From assembly GCA_000934455.1 (NCBI GenBank), contig KN882952.1, forward strand, positions 110,072-136,181: a stretch of 26,110 nucleotides of DNA. The letters are read 5' to 3'. Numbering within the stretch: position 1 is the stretch's first letter; each line of letters starts with the position of its first letter. Both the position numbers and the translations under genes were made by a program. The stretch is from Apostichopus parvimensis (Eukaryota; Echinodermata; Holothuroidea; Aspidochirotida; Stichopodidae). Of this stretch, positions 1-9,437 are shown in pieces. Under the pieces are notes generated by a model. The model was not told the DNA's origin. It made no database searches and was given only the letters and a program-made list of their open reading frames with translations.

Positions 1-2
1 TA

Positions 3-575
3 ATAGGACCCGACATCAGAGCCGTCTTCGAAGACGCCTTCCAAAACGGACTGTTAAACCAAAGTCAACGTCTGGGCATGATTACTTTGCTCAGTTTGCT
101 GCCAAAGTCTGGGGACGCCTTGGATCCTCATAATAAGCGTCCGATCACCTTGTTAAATGTGGACTACAAGTTGCTGGCTAAGGCTTTGTGCAACCGCCTT
201 GCACTGGCTATGCCGCATCTTGTTGGTCATCTCCAGACTTGTGCAGTGAAGGGTCATTGCATCCAGCAGAACTTGTGGTTGATGCGCGACTTGACCGACT
301 TTGATATTGAGCGTGATCTGCCATGTGCATTGGTCTCTCTTGACCAACAGAAGGCCTTTGACATGGTGGATCGCGATTTTTTAATGAATGTATTGGAGAC
401 GTTTAATTTTCGTAAATGGATTTCTGTTTTGTATCAGGAAAGTTTGAATTATGTTATCGTAAATGGATTTTTAACGTGGAGAAGGGGGGGGGGTGCACCA
501 GGGGTGCCCTCTGTCTCCATTGCTTTATGTTTTGTTTAGCGAGTCCCTCTCTCGTCTTTTGGAAAGGGACTCCAG
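3..575 (+). pseudogene. LINE (Tx1/L1-like) reverse transcriptase fragment
   Basis: This is the middle of a non-LTR retrotransposon ORF2. The reading frame is open from the window edge (base 3) and carries the fingers/palm RT blocks: a PKSG...RPITLLNVDYKLLAKAL stretch (about 117-190) and LVSLDQQKAFDMVDRDFL (about 333-386). Both are typical of L1/Tx1-clade RTs. The frame shifts at a run of ten G (484-493). Downstream, the conserved block with QGCPLSPLLYVLF continues in another frame to about 575. The catalytic YADD block is absent because the sequence stops there and opposite-strand gag-protease sequence begins. LINE copies are normally truncated at the 5' end, so loss of the 3' half points to rearrangement or to a later insertion. 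Clade assignment is from motif style only. Confidence 0.85.
484..493 (+). other. G10 run at LINE frameshift
   Basis: A run of ten guanines sits exactly where the RT reading frame changes. Either a slippage mutation or a homopolymer sequencing error would explain the break. Confidence 0.6.
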
Positions 576-879
576 ACTTGTTCCATCATAGACACAGGTT
601 GTTTGTTCACCAAATGATGAACTAAACTGGCGAACAACCTCAACGCGTTGCACCCTAACACCACAGGATAGTTCCTCCTTCTGAAAGCCAGCAGCAACCT
701 CATGCCCTTCAATTTCTACTGTCGCCTGAAAACAAACTGGAACTTCCATTCCAGTAACACCAACTATCTTCACGGAACATTCCAATACACCTAGAGGGCC
801 CACTGCAGACTCTAACTGTTAATGAAATACTTCTGATGGGATCACGGACGCTTCAGCCCCAGTATCGAGGATACAGCCC
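576..879 (-). pseudogene. retropepsin-like aspartic protease domain, broken
   Basis: Just after the LINE insertion the minus strand reads GCILDTGAEASVIPSEVF (about 826-879). This is the DTG active-site loop of retroviral-type aspartic proteases. A stop follows (TAA near 823). The hydrophobic strands continue to about 690, and a second frame then carries a VVLGCNAL block (about 635-660) matching the family's conserved second hydrophobic-hydrophobic-Gly motif. The domain therefore looks nearly complete in length but has at least one stop and one frameshift. It is part of the same gene as the zinc knuckle at 1777-1818. Confidence 0.75.
870..879. repeat. Target-site duplication, 3' side of LINE tail
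   Basis: The 10-mer gatacagccc is repeated at 1338-1347 on the other flank of the 458-bp LINE insertion. Confidence 0.8.
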
Positions 880-1337
880 GTGCTTTTTACGTGCAAAGAA
901 AAGGACACTAACCCAAAGGCCAACAGAATCAAAACAATAAAGCTCTACAAACCAGCCCCAAAAAGCAGACTCCAAACCACAAACAGAACCCCCCCCCCAA
1001 CCCATAATATGTAACGACCACACAAACCCCCCACACCTAACAGCTAACTCACTCCAAATTTCATACGGGGAACGCCGTCCCGATAGTAGACGACAGGCTT
1101 GCGTCCAATCGAAAACTAGGCGGCATCTGCTGTTCCAGATGTGTCTCCTCATGATAGCGGCAAACAACAGCAGATCCCTAACCCAGGTTGGGTACACAGG
1201 GGCAACAAACCATACAAAACAAAATCACTACTAATGGCCCACTGTGTGCAACCAATAACACCAATAACGAAGGCGTGAAACCATTCCCACACCAACCGGA
1301 CAAAGGGACACTTCAGCAAAAGGTGTTGCATAGTCTC
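880..1337 (-). mobile_element. 5'-truncated LINE tail (Tx1/L1-like)
   Basis: This 458-bp insertion carries the extreme C-terminus of a LINE ORF2. An ETMQHLLLKCPF...VW block, typical of the Cys/His region after RT, is followed in a second frame by HIWNSRCRLVFD. A roughly 200-bp tail then ends in GTAAAAAGC on the minus strand. Both sides are bounded by the 10-mer gatacagccc (870-879 and 1338-1347), which is the target-site duplication. Bases 882-1103 match 8110-8326 closely, so this and the element at 8109 belong to one family. It interrupts the gag-protease gene directly before the DTG motif. Confidence 0.85.
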
Positions 1338-1347
1338 GATACAGCCC
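1338..1347. repeat. Target-site duplication, 5' side of LINE tail
   Basis: This is the second copy of gatacagccc. It fixes the 5' truncation point of the LINE copy at 1337. Confidence 0.8.
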
Positions 1348-1446
1348 AATCCTACCCCAGCCACCTTCGCCATGACTGTAGGGCTAGGAGAGGGTAATGA
1401 ATTCATGTCACCTGGAACAACCTTTCCGTCATCTACCCCATCATAT

Positions 1447-1536
1447 ACTTCAACATTCGCCTTCTGAAGTAATCCATCAAGTACGTCAACATTCGCCTTC
1501 TTAAGTAATCCATCAACTACTTCAACATTCGCCTTC
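1447..1536 (-). repeat. 36-bp (12-codon) tandem repeat in gag-protease linker
   Basis: Two and a half copies of a 36-bp unit occupy 1447-1482, 1483-1518 and 1519-1536. On the minus strand each unit encodes a 12-residue block of the form KANV-[ED]-V-x-DGLL. The period is a multiple of three and the frame is open through the copies, so they were expanded as protein-coding repeats between the zinc knuckle and the protease. Confidence 0.75.
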
Positions 1537-1776
1537 ATATCCAATGCAGTGGTGTCCATGGGCAAGGACCTTAACCTCGCTGTCGTGCCGGCAGCAGCAG
1601 AGACTAAAAGTTTCCCTGGTTCTGTCGTTGATTTTGTCTTTGGTTTTGATGCTGGTTCTGTTGCTAGGTTTAATGCTGATTCAGATGTGATTCTGTTGTT
1701 GCTGGTTCTGTTGTTGAGTTTGTCGTTGTTGGTTCTGTCGTTGGTGCTGTTGTTGATTCTGTCTGGCTAGTGTTGG

Positions 1777-1818
1777 ACAGTTGAATTTGTAATGGCCCAA
1801 CTCATCGCAATGGTAGCA
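1777..1818 (-). pseudogene. CCHC zinc knuckle of the gag remnant
   Basis: The minus strand encodes CYHCDELGHYKFNC, an exact CX2CX4HX4C nucleic-acid-binding knuckle. It is preceded by a coiled-coil-like segment rich in L, E and A (about 1840-2004). It is followed by a glutamine-rich stretch from CAA/CAG repeats, where the frame slips before resuming as the linker that leads to the protease. Confidence 0.8.
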
Positions 1819-2949
1819 AACAACTTCAGATACAGATATTCTAGGTCTGGGAGGGTTGTTCTCTGCAAGCTGTAGTACAGCAGCCTTCAACGCAGACACC
1901 TCTTCTGCCACGCTCCTAAGTGCAGTAAGTTCTTCACGCATCAGGGCTACCTCTGCTGTCAACTTGGCTTGACCCTCAGTCAGTCTGGAGACAGTCGTAC
2001 TCACGGGGCACTTATTTCCTCAACTACAGCCTCCCTAACTCTCGTTCTTCTTTCAGGCTGTTCTGGCTCCTGGAACAGCAACAAAGCCTCCCTTTTCATC
2101 TCTTCAAATCCTTTGTCTTGAGTTGCCAGATGTATTCTGCGCAATTCTCTCCTAACCCAGGTCTCGCGAGCTCCCTGACAAAACTGATTTCGCAGAGCAC
2201 TGTCACGCAGCGTTTTAAGCGCGCTTGCATCCTGTTCCGTGGGTGCCGCAGCCTCCAGTTTGCTGTAGAGTCGCTTCAGTGCTCTACTGAAATCAGAAAG
2301 TGATTCCTCGTCTTGCTTTCTACTGTGGAAGGCGCTGCTTAGCTACTGCACAGTCTGAGATGTACCGAAACATAATTTGAGTATCTTTTCCACTTCACTG
2401 AGTTGCTCTCGTGATTCCATGGGCATGCACAGCACTTCTTCTTTTGCAGAACCAGTCAGATGTTCTACCATAATCAGAGTCTTCTCCTTCTCACTCAGAC
2501 TGTATGGGGATATCACCTCCCTAAACTCATCCAACCACTCTGAAAGTGACAAATCCCCATTCCGCCTTGGACCACCACTAAATTTACTGAGCTTCTCTCG
2601 CAGGATTGATCTATCTTTGAGAGAGCTAGTTGTATTGGTCCCTTAAGGAAAAATTCGCTTGTATCACACTGCGTACCTCTTTCAAAATCGCACAATGCGC
2701 ACATAAGTTTTAGTATGGATCATTTCGTTATCACTTACCACCCTGCCGTGAAATAAGCTTCTCGATATATCTACCAAAGTTTTAAGTCGCGAGTCACTCA
2801 CGGATAAGGTATTTTCCCGGAAACATATGTCTATGCTGCCAATACGAATAAATGACTGCAAAACTGAACTGAACCAGCAGTTATTTTCCAGATTTTCAAG
2901 CGGAGTGAACATAGGAACAACGTTGTCATATACGTTGTGACATTCGCTC

Positions 2950-4715
2950 TGATGTCTTCACCTGTATATTCATTAATATTAACATTAGAAAGAACATTTC
3001 CTTCGTCATGAACGTTCGTATGAGGTGATTTTTGATATGCTGAACCCTGTGAATGTGATCTTTTTCGCGACCATTTTTCACGTATTAAGTTCGTGTTTCG
3101 TTTATCAGCTGACTTATAGAAGTGTTTTACTGCATCTGAAAAAAAATCATTTGTAATCCACGAGAGTCTTTTCTTAATTCTTCGACAAGTTCGTCTATGC
3201 GATGAAATTTTCGTTTCCCTAACTGTATTTGCTTTAAAACACCCATACGTTGCTCCGAATGAGCTATAGACCGTGGAAACGAAATGCTGCTTGGTTGTCC
3301 ATTTGCAACCTGCCATTTATGAAGAGAACTTGGTAGCATATCTGACCACAGTGGTGCAGATGGAAGCAGGATACTCTGTATTTCTATTAAGAAAGTTATA
3401 AAAGTAACAGTTACGGTCGTCTCCAGTAGGTACTCCGGTGAAGTGACTGTTTCTGCAATCGAGGCGACCTTTCTTTATAACTTTACTAAAATGTTCAGTC
3501 AAAGGGGAATTCATACGGGAAAGGAATGCATCGTCTGACAAATTAGTGCTGTTATTGTCAGAGGCAAAGTCGGTGTTACCTACAAAGAGGGGAGATAGTT
3601 CGTCTTTCTATTCATCAGCTTTTGTGGATAAAGCTGTTATTCTTTCGTAAGACGATACTAGGGTTGACGCGCATTGGGACGAAAGAACAACAGAAATATC
3701 ATAAACAATACCTGCGAATGCTTTCAGGGAAGTACGCATTAACCAGTAAGCTCAAGCAAAACATTCCAAAACGGTAGTGTGTTTTGTAATGTTTTTTGGG
3801 TAAATCTTTGCAATTTTCAATAAAGTGACCAATACATGCATGCGGTAAGGTTTTGTTACAGTCTTCGCTTCTTATGTTGCTATTCAAAATACTCCATGCA
3901 CGGTTTAGTAACTGTTTGTAAGTTTCGTTGTTGAAAACATGCATGGCAGCCAATAAGAATACCCATGCCCTATCACTGTTGATTTGTAAAGGGGTTGATA
4001 TGCTACCATGTCCAAATAAAAGTTTTTCTTTATGTCTAAAAACGTTTAACAATTCATAATAACAGGTACACTTTGATCCTCGGATAATAGCATGGACACC
4101 GGCAAGGTTGACTTACCCTTTGTTAAATTTCTAACAGACAACTCATAATACAAAATTTGCTTTTTACCACGGCCTCTGTCCAACACCCCACCGGTCGCAT
4201 CCCGGAATACTATGTCTGTTCTACACATATCGTGCCATACCCTTAGTCCTCCTTCCGTGAAACATATTATATACATCGGACTAACAGATATATGTTGGAT
4301 GAAGCCGGGAACCTTACCACGATGGTTATATTTGAAACAGTACTTCTGCTGCTTTTTTAGAAGACTTTTCATTTCGTCTTCATCATCACGTTCCTTAGAC
4401 CTACTCTCACTTGAAATTTTCTGCATGACAGACAGCGTCCTGCCACAGTCGTTTCTGTTACCCGATGATATCACTTCTGAAGAGATTCCGCAAAAGAACT
4501 TTCATCGGCTTCACACCCATGGAGAGGGTCTTTCCCGCTAATCTCCTATCTAAGCCCCTTATTGGCCGAGCATGGATGTCGTACATGCTGTGCTTCATGT
4601 TTCCATTGAAGTTCACCGTGCATAAATAGTTTCTATCCATGGAAATGCGTACGTATACGGAACAATCCGCAAATTTGTTGATTAAATATTTGTCCTTATT
4701 AAAAGTGTTTCATTA
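2950..4715 (-). pseudogene. DDE-type transposase, unassigned superfamily, degenerate
   Basis: Consecutive minus-strand frames form one protein of roughly 550 residues. It begins near 4715 with NKDKYLINKFADCSVYVRI and then HARPIRGLDRRLAG (about 4550-4590). A VFRDATGG block supplies a candidate first Asp (about 4199-4201), and QINSDRAWVFLLA a second (about 3972-3974). CIGH at about 3825-3836 fits the CxxH found between the second Asp and the Glu in MULE/hAT/P/Kolobok-type transposases. HSEQRMGVLK supplies a candidate Glu (about 3253-3255), followed by HRIDELVEEL. Frame changes occur near 4465, 4050, 3700, 3330 and 3130, with a TAG near 3611, so it is dead. The catalytic role is inferred from motif order. 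No terminal inverted repeats were found. The superfamily is not certain. Confidence 0.6.
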
Positions 4716-4944
4716 TGACGGATGGTGTAGATTTGCCATCGATAGATGAAATTTCCCAAAAATAACAGATTTTGGCCATTTTATCACTTTATTATGACAA
4801 AAATGCATGTTTTTCTTTAGAATTTGCAAGAATATTTTGCTTGTATCTCAGCTTATGCATGTCCGACCTTATTGTTTCTTTTGATATCACGGATCACATT
4901 TGACCAAATAGCAATTAGCATGATTAAAGAACATTTGGCTTACC
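4716..4944. other. AT-rich spacer
   Basis: This is the interval between the 5' end of the transposase remnant and the 3' end of the next minus-strand gene. It is AT-rich, contains no convincing coding sequence, and shows no repeat that I can match elsewhere in the window. Confidence 0.4.
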
Positions 4945-5079
4945 TTAAAATGATTCTTCATCTTCAAAGTTCTCTTCATCATCATGGAAGTCCGCATCGT
5001 CATTGTCTTGCTCGTCATCATCTTCCTCATCACCTTCAGGCTGAGTGGCTGGCTCTTCATCTGGTATGGGCATGTTGGC

Positions 5080-5175
5080 ACAGTTCTTACATTCACATAG
5101 TTCGGTACAGCGCAAACCCAAAGCTTCACAGCATCCTTCATCTGTACCTTGGCACTTTGACTTCTTGCAGGTGCA
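5080..5175 (-). pseudogene. CRC/tesmin-like cysteine-rich cluster
   Basis: The segment CTCKKSKCQG...CCEALGLRCTELCECKNC holds nine cysteines in 32 residues. Its C-x-C-x4-C and C-x3-C-x-C-x2-C spacing is like one CXC unit of tesmin/TSO1 (CRC) proteins, which bind zinc and often DNA. It sits right before a tail made almost entirely of D, E, N and Q (4945-5040). DNA binding is inferred from family resemblance. Confidence 0.55.
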
Positions 5176-5574
5176 TCGAGTTAATTCCATGATGCTTTGT
5201 TGAGCAGGCTGCAGGTCCATCCAATCTATCGCAAGGTTACCGTCTACTACTTTCCAACCACGGCCAACTGGTGATGGTATGTCAGGATGGCTTTCAAAAC
5301 CGCGTTTCCAAACAGCTGCCTGGTAATTTGCACGAGGAGTATGCTTTAGTAGTGCATCTCTGTTGGGTGGCATGATATCCTCTTGCCTGGTAGCCATGGA
5401 AAATAAGGCGTACCTGGCATCATTCACACTGCTGTGCTCTTGCATATTGTAAAGCTTGCACACAAAGTCCTCCAATGTTGAGATGACGTCATCTGTAAGC
5501 GTGAATGCTTCACCCAGGGCTTGAAAAGCCTGTCTATACCTTTCATTGTCTAGAATTAGCTTCAATGGTCTTGT

Positions 5575-5765
5575 CTTCCCTTTTCCGTAGAAGGAACTTG
5601 TTGAATCACAGCCAGTGAAACAGTGCAGGCCTATCATAACTTTTGTGGTTTCCTCTCCCAGGTCAAGTTGGATGGCCCTTCTTTCCCTGTGTTGAAATAT
5701 AGCTTTGAGCTCTCAAGTTTTGGTGACATAGCAATACCAATGATGAACACATCCGTGTCAGGACT
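5575..5765 (-). pseudogene. Candidate PIN/XPG-like acidic core and helix-hairpin motif
   Basis: SPDTDVFIIG (about 5736-5765) resembles the S/T-x-D-x-D acidic strand of PIN and FEN1/XPG nucleases. About 40 residues later comes GLHCFTGCDSTSSFYGKGKT followed by RPLKLI (about 5557-5634), which resembles the GCD...G-x-G-x-K...LI helix-hairpin-helix start in flap-nuclease families. A frameshift at 5634-5637 separates the two blocks here. The likeness is by eye and rests on spacing and residue type. It is not a demonstrated homology. Confidence 0.4.
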
Positions 5766-8098
5766 CTTGATGACAATGTCTTTACTTCCCATGTCGCTGG
5801 CGTACTTAGCATGGAGCAACATCAAAGCTCTGACCGTAGAAAGATGCAGTTTCCAGTCTCCTTCCCTGGTAGCTCTAATGAAGAGGAGAATATTGCCAAT
5901 CATTTCTAGGTAAGAGCACCAGAAAGCGAAAGTAGCGTTGTTCTTTTCTTCTTTAATGAAGTCTCCATACTCTTCCATCATAGCCTTGTAAGCACTTCCT
6001 TCCAGATGGGTGTCAAACTCTATTGGATAAGATGCCTGTAGGGATGACACTACTTCCTTGAACTGTTGTCTCTTCTGTTCCTCCAGAGTACTCAAGAAAC
6101 TTTGCCATCGAAGGCGGTGCAGTGCTACAGCCATAAGCTTATGACAGCGAACACTTCGATTGTAGTTGTGGCCATTCATCACACCAGTCACTGACCCTGT
6201 TGCCACTACACCTGCCTCAATCAGGACATCTTGAAACCCTGCATCCTGGAACCTCTTCCCAATGCATGCTAATGCTGTCATTGTGGTATGGAAAGCTCCA
6301 AGACGAATAACTATCCTCTCCTGGAAAATTGGAGTCTGCCATCTGATTGTCTGAGCTTTACAATAAATCGCTTGGTCTACTACTACCACAAATAATGGAA
6401 GTTCCAACTGATCGGCTATTTCCAGGCTTCTGTCAAGTACAGTGTTGACAGTATTTAAATCCGTCGGGCTAGCATCTACAACTGGCAAGTATGCAATGGT
6501 TGCTTTGGGTGGAATCCAGTCCAGGAGGGAAGAAGGCGGGCCTCAGAAAATTTGGAGACATAAAATGCATGTTCTTTTTCTCTGTATAGATGCAGGACAA
6601 CATTATAATACTCAACCTCCAGCTCTACACTGCCATGCTTGGTGGCTTCTTCAAACCACCAAATCTCACCATCTCTGAAGTAGGTGCTGGCAGGGATCGC
6701 TTCCTTGACTTTCTGATATGTTGGCGCGGTTGAGACCCTGAAGATGTTGAATCTAACTTCACATGTTGGACAGCTATTCCGTTGGTGTTGTGGGTAGTGC
6801 CTTTACCGGATAGGGTGCATTCTCCAAAATCGTTGTTGTCCCACACAAGGGTGGTGTAGATGGACTTGTTGAGACTGGATGGAAGAACATTGCCTCTATC
6901 AATTTCCTGCTGCCCTAATGCTGTATCGTGCTCCTAGACATTAGTGTGTGACACAGAATGTCCAAAACCATTGAGTAAACCAATGAGCTGTGCTGATCCA
7001 CTAAGATGACGAATCGCCATTGACAGTGATGAATTCTTGGGCATCATCTTCCTTCCCTTTGTTGCCAAGTAGATGATGTCCTGTCCAATGGCAAGGATGC
7101 GACGATCTTCTGCATCTTGAATCTTTACTTTCTGCTCATCTGTTGGCTCATCGGACACACCAACAATCCATGCTATAAAATTGTACAGCTTGGTGGGGAC
7201 TATCTTGCGTGCTGCATCAAGGGGTAAATCGCCAGATGTTGGAGGCCATGGAAGATTGTTTTTTTTCATGGCTTGCATGATTCCTTCTTTTAAATCCAAT
7301 GCAGTAGAGTAGCGATCCCTTAGTGACGACATTTGAGGCATGGATTATCCACTGTTTGGTATGCCCTTTGGTCGCTTTCTGGGTGGTTGTTGTTCCTCCT
7401 CAGCATGTGTTGTCAGTATCTGTGGTGGTGTCAGTGTCATCTCCTTCTGAACCAACAGCTCCAGGCACAAGATCCTCGGCCGATAGTGTCTCAACATAAA
7501 CCATCTCACTGGAACACCTTCTTGGGCTGAAGAAAGCACAGCTGTGGAAACCTTCGTTTCAGACGCTGCTTCAGGCTGTAAGTTCTGTAGTTGGAGGCAT
7601 CTTTCATTTCAACATCTTTCACAGCTTTGCCAAAATACCGCCTTAGTGATGTCATTCTGTAAATCTGTTTCTCTCGAAGAATCTTTCGTTCGATGTAGTA
7701 CTTGCAAAAAGCATCAAATGCTGTGGCATAGAGCTGTTCTTTTGGCTCAACATACTTCCTGGTTTGGTACCCTGTGTAGCTCCTGTAGCAACTTCTATGA
7801 TAACGCAATTCGATTGCCACACAGTCACGATCACGAATTTGGAGAAGTATGCGGTCGTCCTTCTTGTCTTTAGCAGCTGCTGCTAGCTTGCCTCCATCAG
7901 GCTGTTCACAAAGCATCAACTGTTCTTTTATTTTTCTCCTCTGAGAGTCTGTATATGATTTTTCATAGCGGCAACAGAAGATGCAAATCTTTGGCAGGAT
8001 GTGGGATGGGACAGATGGCTCCTTCGTTACACCCGCAAGAGCTGAGCTAGATCGTAACACCCTCGGGGCTTGTGTTGGACGTGTTGCTTTATCACCAG

Positions 8099-8108
8099 TA
8101 TCAATACT
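8099..8108. repeat. Target-site duplication, 3' side of ORF1-only LINE
   Basis: The 10-mer tatcaatact is also present at 9438-9447 on the other flank of the LINE derivative. On the minus strand it falls within exon 2 coding sequence. Confidence 0.75.
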
Positions 8109-8346
8109 GCTTTTTACGTGCAAAGAAAACGGACACGGACCAAAGGTCAACAAAACCAAAACAACAAAGCTCTACAAACCAGCCCCAAAAAGCCAAATCC
8201 AAACCACAAACAGAACCCCCCCAACCCATATTATGTAACGACCACACAACCCCCCACACCTCACAACTAACTCACTCCAATATTCATCCGGGGTACGCCG
8301 TCCCGATAGTAGACGACAGGCTTGCGCATTACCTGCGAAGTTTTCC

Positions 8347-9191
8347 CTATATGGGTCTTTTCAGGCCCCTGGCAGTGTTCCCCCTTTTCCTACGAGCTAG
8401 CAGAATTCTTAGCTCTTCGTGAACCTTCATCGAGTGGACCGTTTTGTCCTGCTCTGCCTCAGTGGGCAAGCTGGCAGTCTCGGCAAGTTCGATCAGGGGA
8501 GAGGTCGGACACGAAAGGGGGAACAAAGCCGCCACAGGGGCGCTAGTGTCGGACACTGGGGCGATGACAGGAGCATCAGGTGGTACGGTGTCAGAGGCCG
8601 GGACAGAGACCGCTTCAACCACGCCCGTAGCCGCTCTCGCGGCGTATGAGCGGTCTGGGCATAAACGGACGAGTTGCAAACGATATCCCCTTTACACTCG
8701 GCCAGGGTATGCCCAACCTGTAAACAGCGGCTACACCGCTTGTTCGGGCACAACCTGGCCTCATGTCCTTCTAGCCCACACCTCCAACAAGTGCGAGGCT
8801 GTCCCGGGTATGCAATGTGGGCCCTGTGCCCATTAGCCCACAAGGTAGGGGGGATATCGGACTTGAGTTCGACTCTTACTCGTCTAGTCCCGGTCTTGAC
8901 ACCCTTACATGCAAGGAATTCCGGCTCCTCGTAGCCGGTCACTTTCCCAAAACGCCCCAGTGTCCGCACAACAACCTGTTCAGACATGTCCAGAAGGAGG
9001 TGGAGGACTGTCACCCACACCGAACTGTCATACGGTGTGACCTTCAGTCCCCCAACTCCCTCCAACACATGGACGCCTCGGACGCGGGCAGCCTCCGAGG
9101 TGAATCTAACATCAAAACAATTCATACCCCGGAGAGGTTTACGCTGAAGCGCGTCAACCTCTCCAGGGATCTTTAAACCAACAGAACACAA
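8347..9191 (-). pseudogene. LINE ORF1 protein with two CCHC zinc knuckles
   Basis: The frame from 9191 encodes an RNA-binding ORF1-type protein: KPLRGMNCFDVRF, then VVVRTLGRFGKVTGYEEPEF, VKTGTRRVRVELKSDIPPTL, and a knuckle pair CWRCGLEGHEARLC and CSRCLQVGHTLAEC (8694-8789). Both knuckles are CX2CX4HX4C. After about 8660 the frame changes and the C-terminal A/S/P-rich region with HEELRILLARRKRG ends at 8347. The pattern matches ORF1 of Tx1-like LINEs, which coats element RNA. The annotated first residue is not secure, because no in-frame ATG with clear context was identified and upstream coding could be missing. One frameshift makes it non-functional. Confidence 0.75.
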
Positions 9192-9246
9192 AACTGAAAA
9201 AAAGGACGACCTTAGCCTCCCCCAAAAAACTCAACAATACGATTTT

Positions 9247-9273
9247 GCTGTCACGGCGAACCGCCATGACAGC
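9247..9273 (-). other. Stem-loop in LINE 5' leader
   Basis: gctgtcacggcg-aac-cgccatgacagc folds into a 12-pair stem with one G/T-type mismatch and a 3-base loop. It lies about 165 nt from the element's 5' end, in the transcribed leader of the LINE derivative, and would form in the RNA. Confidence 0.6.
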
Positions 9274-9437
9274 TAGGGGTGTGGCAAGCCACGCACCTAC
9301 AAAAACCACGAAACAAAGCCAAAACTACACTAAACAAACTACAAACTATTGAAAGGCCAACGTAAAAAACACAAAGTGTGTGGTCAACGAAAAGTGGAGA
9401 GCAGCCGAAAACACGTCCGCACTCCACGAAAACCAAC

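Larger units (their letters stand above)
576..2646 (-). pseudogene. gag-protease remnant of an LTR-type retroelement
   Basis: Read on the minus strand from 2646, the order is a gag-like capsid domain (2646 to about 2010, with LSLSEWLDEFREVISPYSLS near its start), a zinc knuckle (1777-1818), a Q-rich stretch (about 1690-1770), three 12-residue repeats (1447-1536), and a retropepsin-like domain (about 576-879). No RT or integrase follows in this orientation. Lesions include a TAG at 2343-2345, frameshifts near 2005, 1700 and 690, and a LINE inserted at 880-1337. The capsid portion also resembles gag-derived host genes in general style, so a decayed domesticated gag-pro gene is an alternative. 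A plain Gypsy-type remnant is more likely. The upstream frame is closed by a stop near 2649, and no LTR is recognisable around it. Confidence 0.7.
4945..8108 (-). pseudogene. Exon 2 (main part) of a Cys/His - PIN-like - CRC gene, degenerate
   Basis: Read from 8108 to 4945, this exon encodes in order: a Cys/His module (C-x2-C-C near 7970, HRSCYRSYT at 7773-7799); a linker; a helical block with LPWPPTSGDL and LYNFIAWIVGVSDEPTD (about 7135-7260); WDNNDFGECTLSGKGTTHNTNG (about 6775-6845); VVVVDQAIY and GAFHTTMTALACIGKRF (about 6245-6380); SPDTDVFIIG (about 5736-5765); GLHCFTGCDSTSSFYGKGKT (5575-5634); a CRC-like cysteine cluster (5080-5175); and an acidic tail (4945-5040). Lesions include frameshifts near 7520, 7430, 6640, 6505 and 5635 and a TAG at 6934-6936. 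I recognise this as a dispersed 'uncharacterised' gene type in marine invertebrate genomes, but its function is unknown to me. A nuclease-like role is my inference from the SPDTDV and GCD...GKGK blocks. Confidence 0.65.
8109..9437 (-). mobile_element. ORF1-only (half-LINE) non-LTR element, Tx1/L1-like
   Basis: This 1329-bp minus-strand element is bounded by the 10-bp duplication tatcaatact. From its 5' end (9437) it has a ~245-bp leader with a strong hairpin, an ORF1 with two zinc knuckles (9191 to about 8347), and then jumps directly to the 3' tail. That tail (8110-8326) matches 882-1103. No endonuclease or RT sequence lies between. It is therefore a LINE lacking ORF2, comparable in layout to ORF1-only 'half-LINEs' such as mammalian HAL1. 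It interrupts exon 2 of the Cys/His-PIN-like gene in the same orientation. It would need ORF2 protein from a full element to have moved. Confidence 0.75.

Noticed and set aside
1188..1397. Plus-strand ORF across the LINE junction
   Set aside because: It crosses the insertion boundary and is the antisense of LINE and gag-protease coding.
6934..6936. Selenocysteine or programmed readthrough at the in-frame stop
   Set aside because: The codon is TAG, not TGA, and several frameshifts elsewhere in the same gene point to simple decay.
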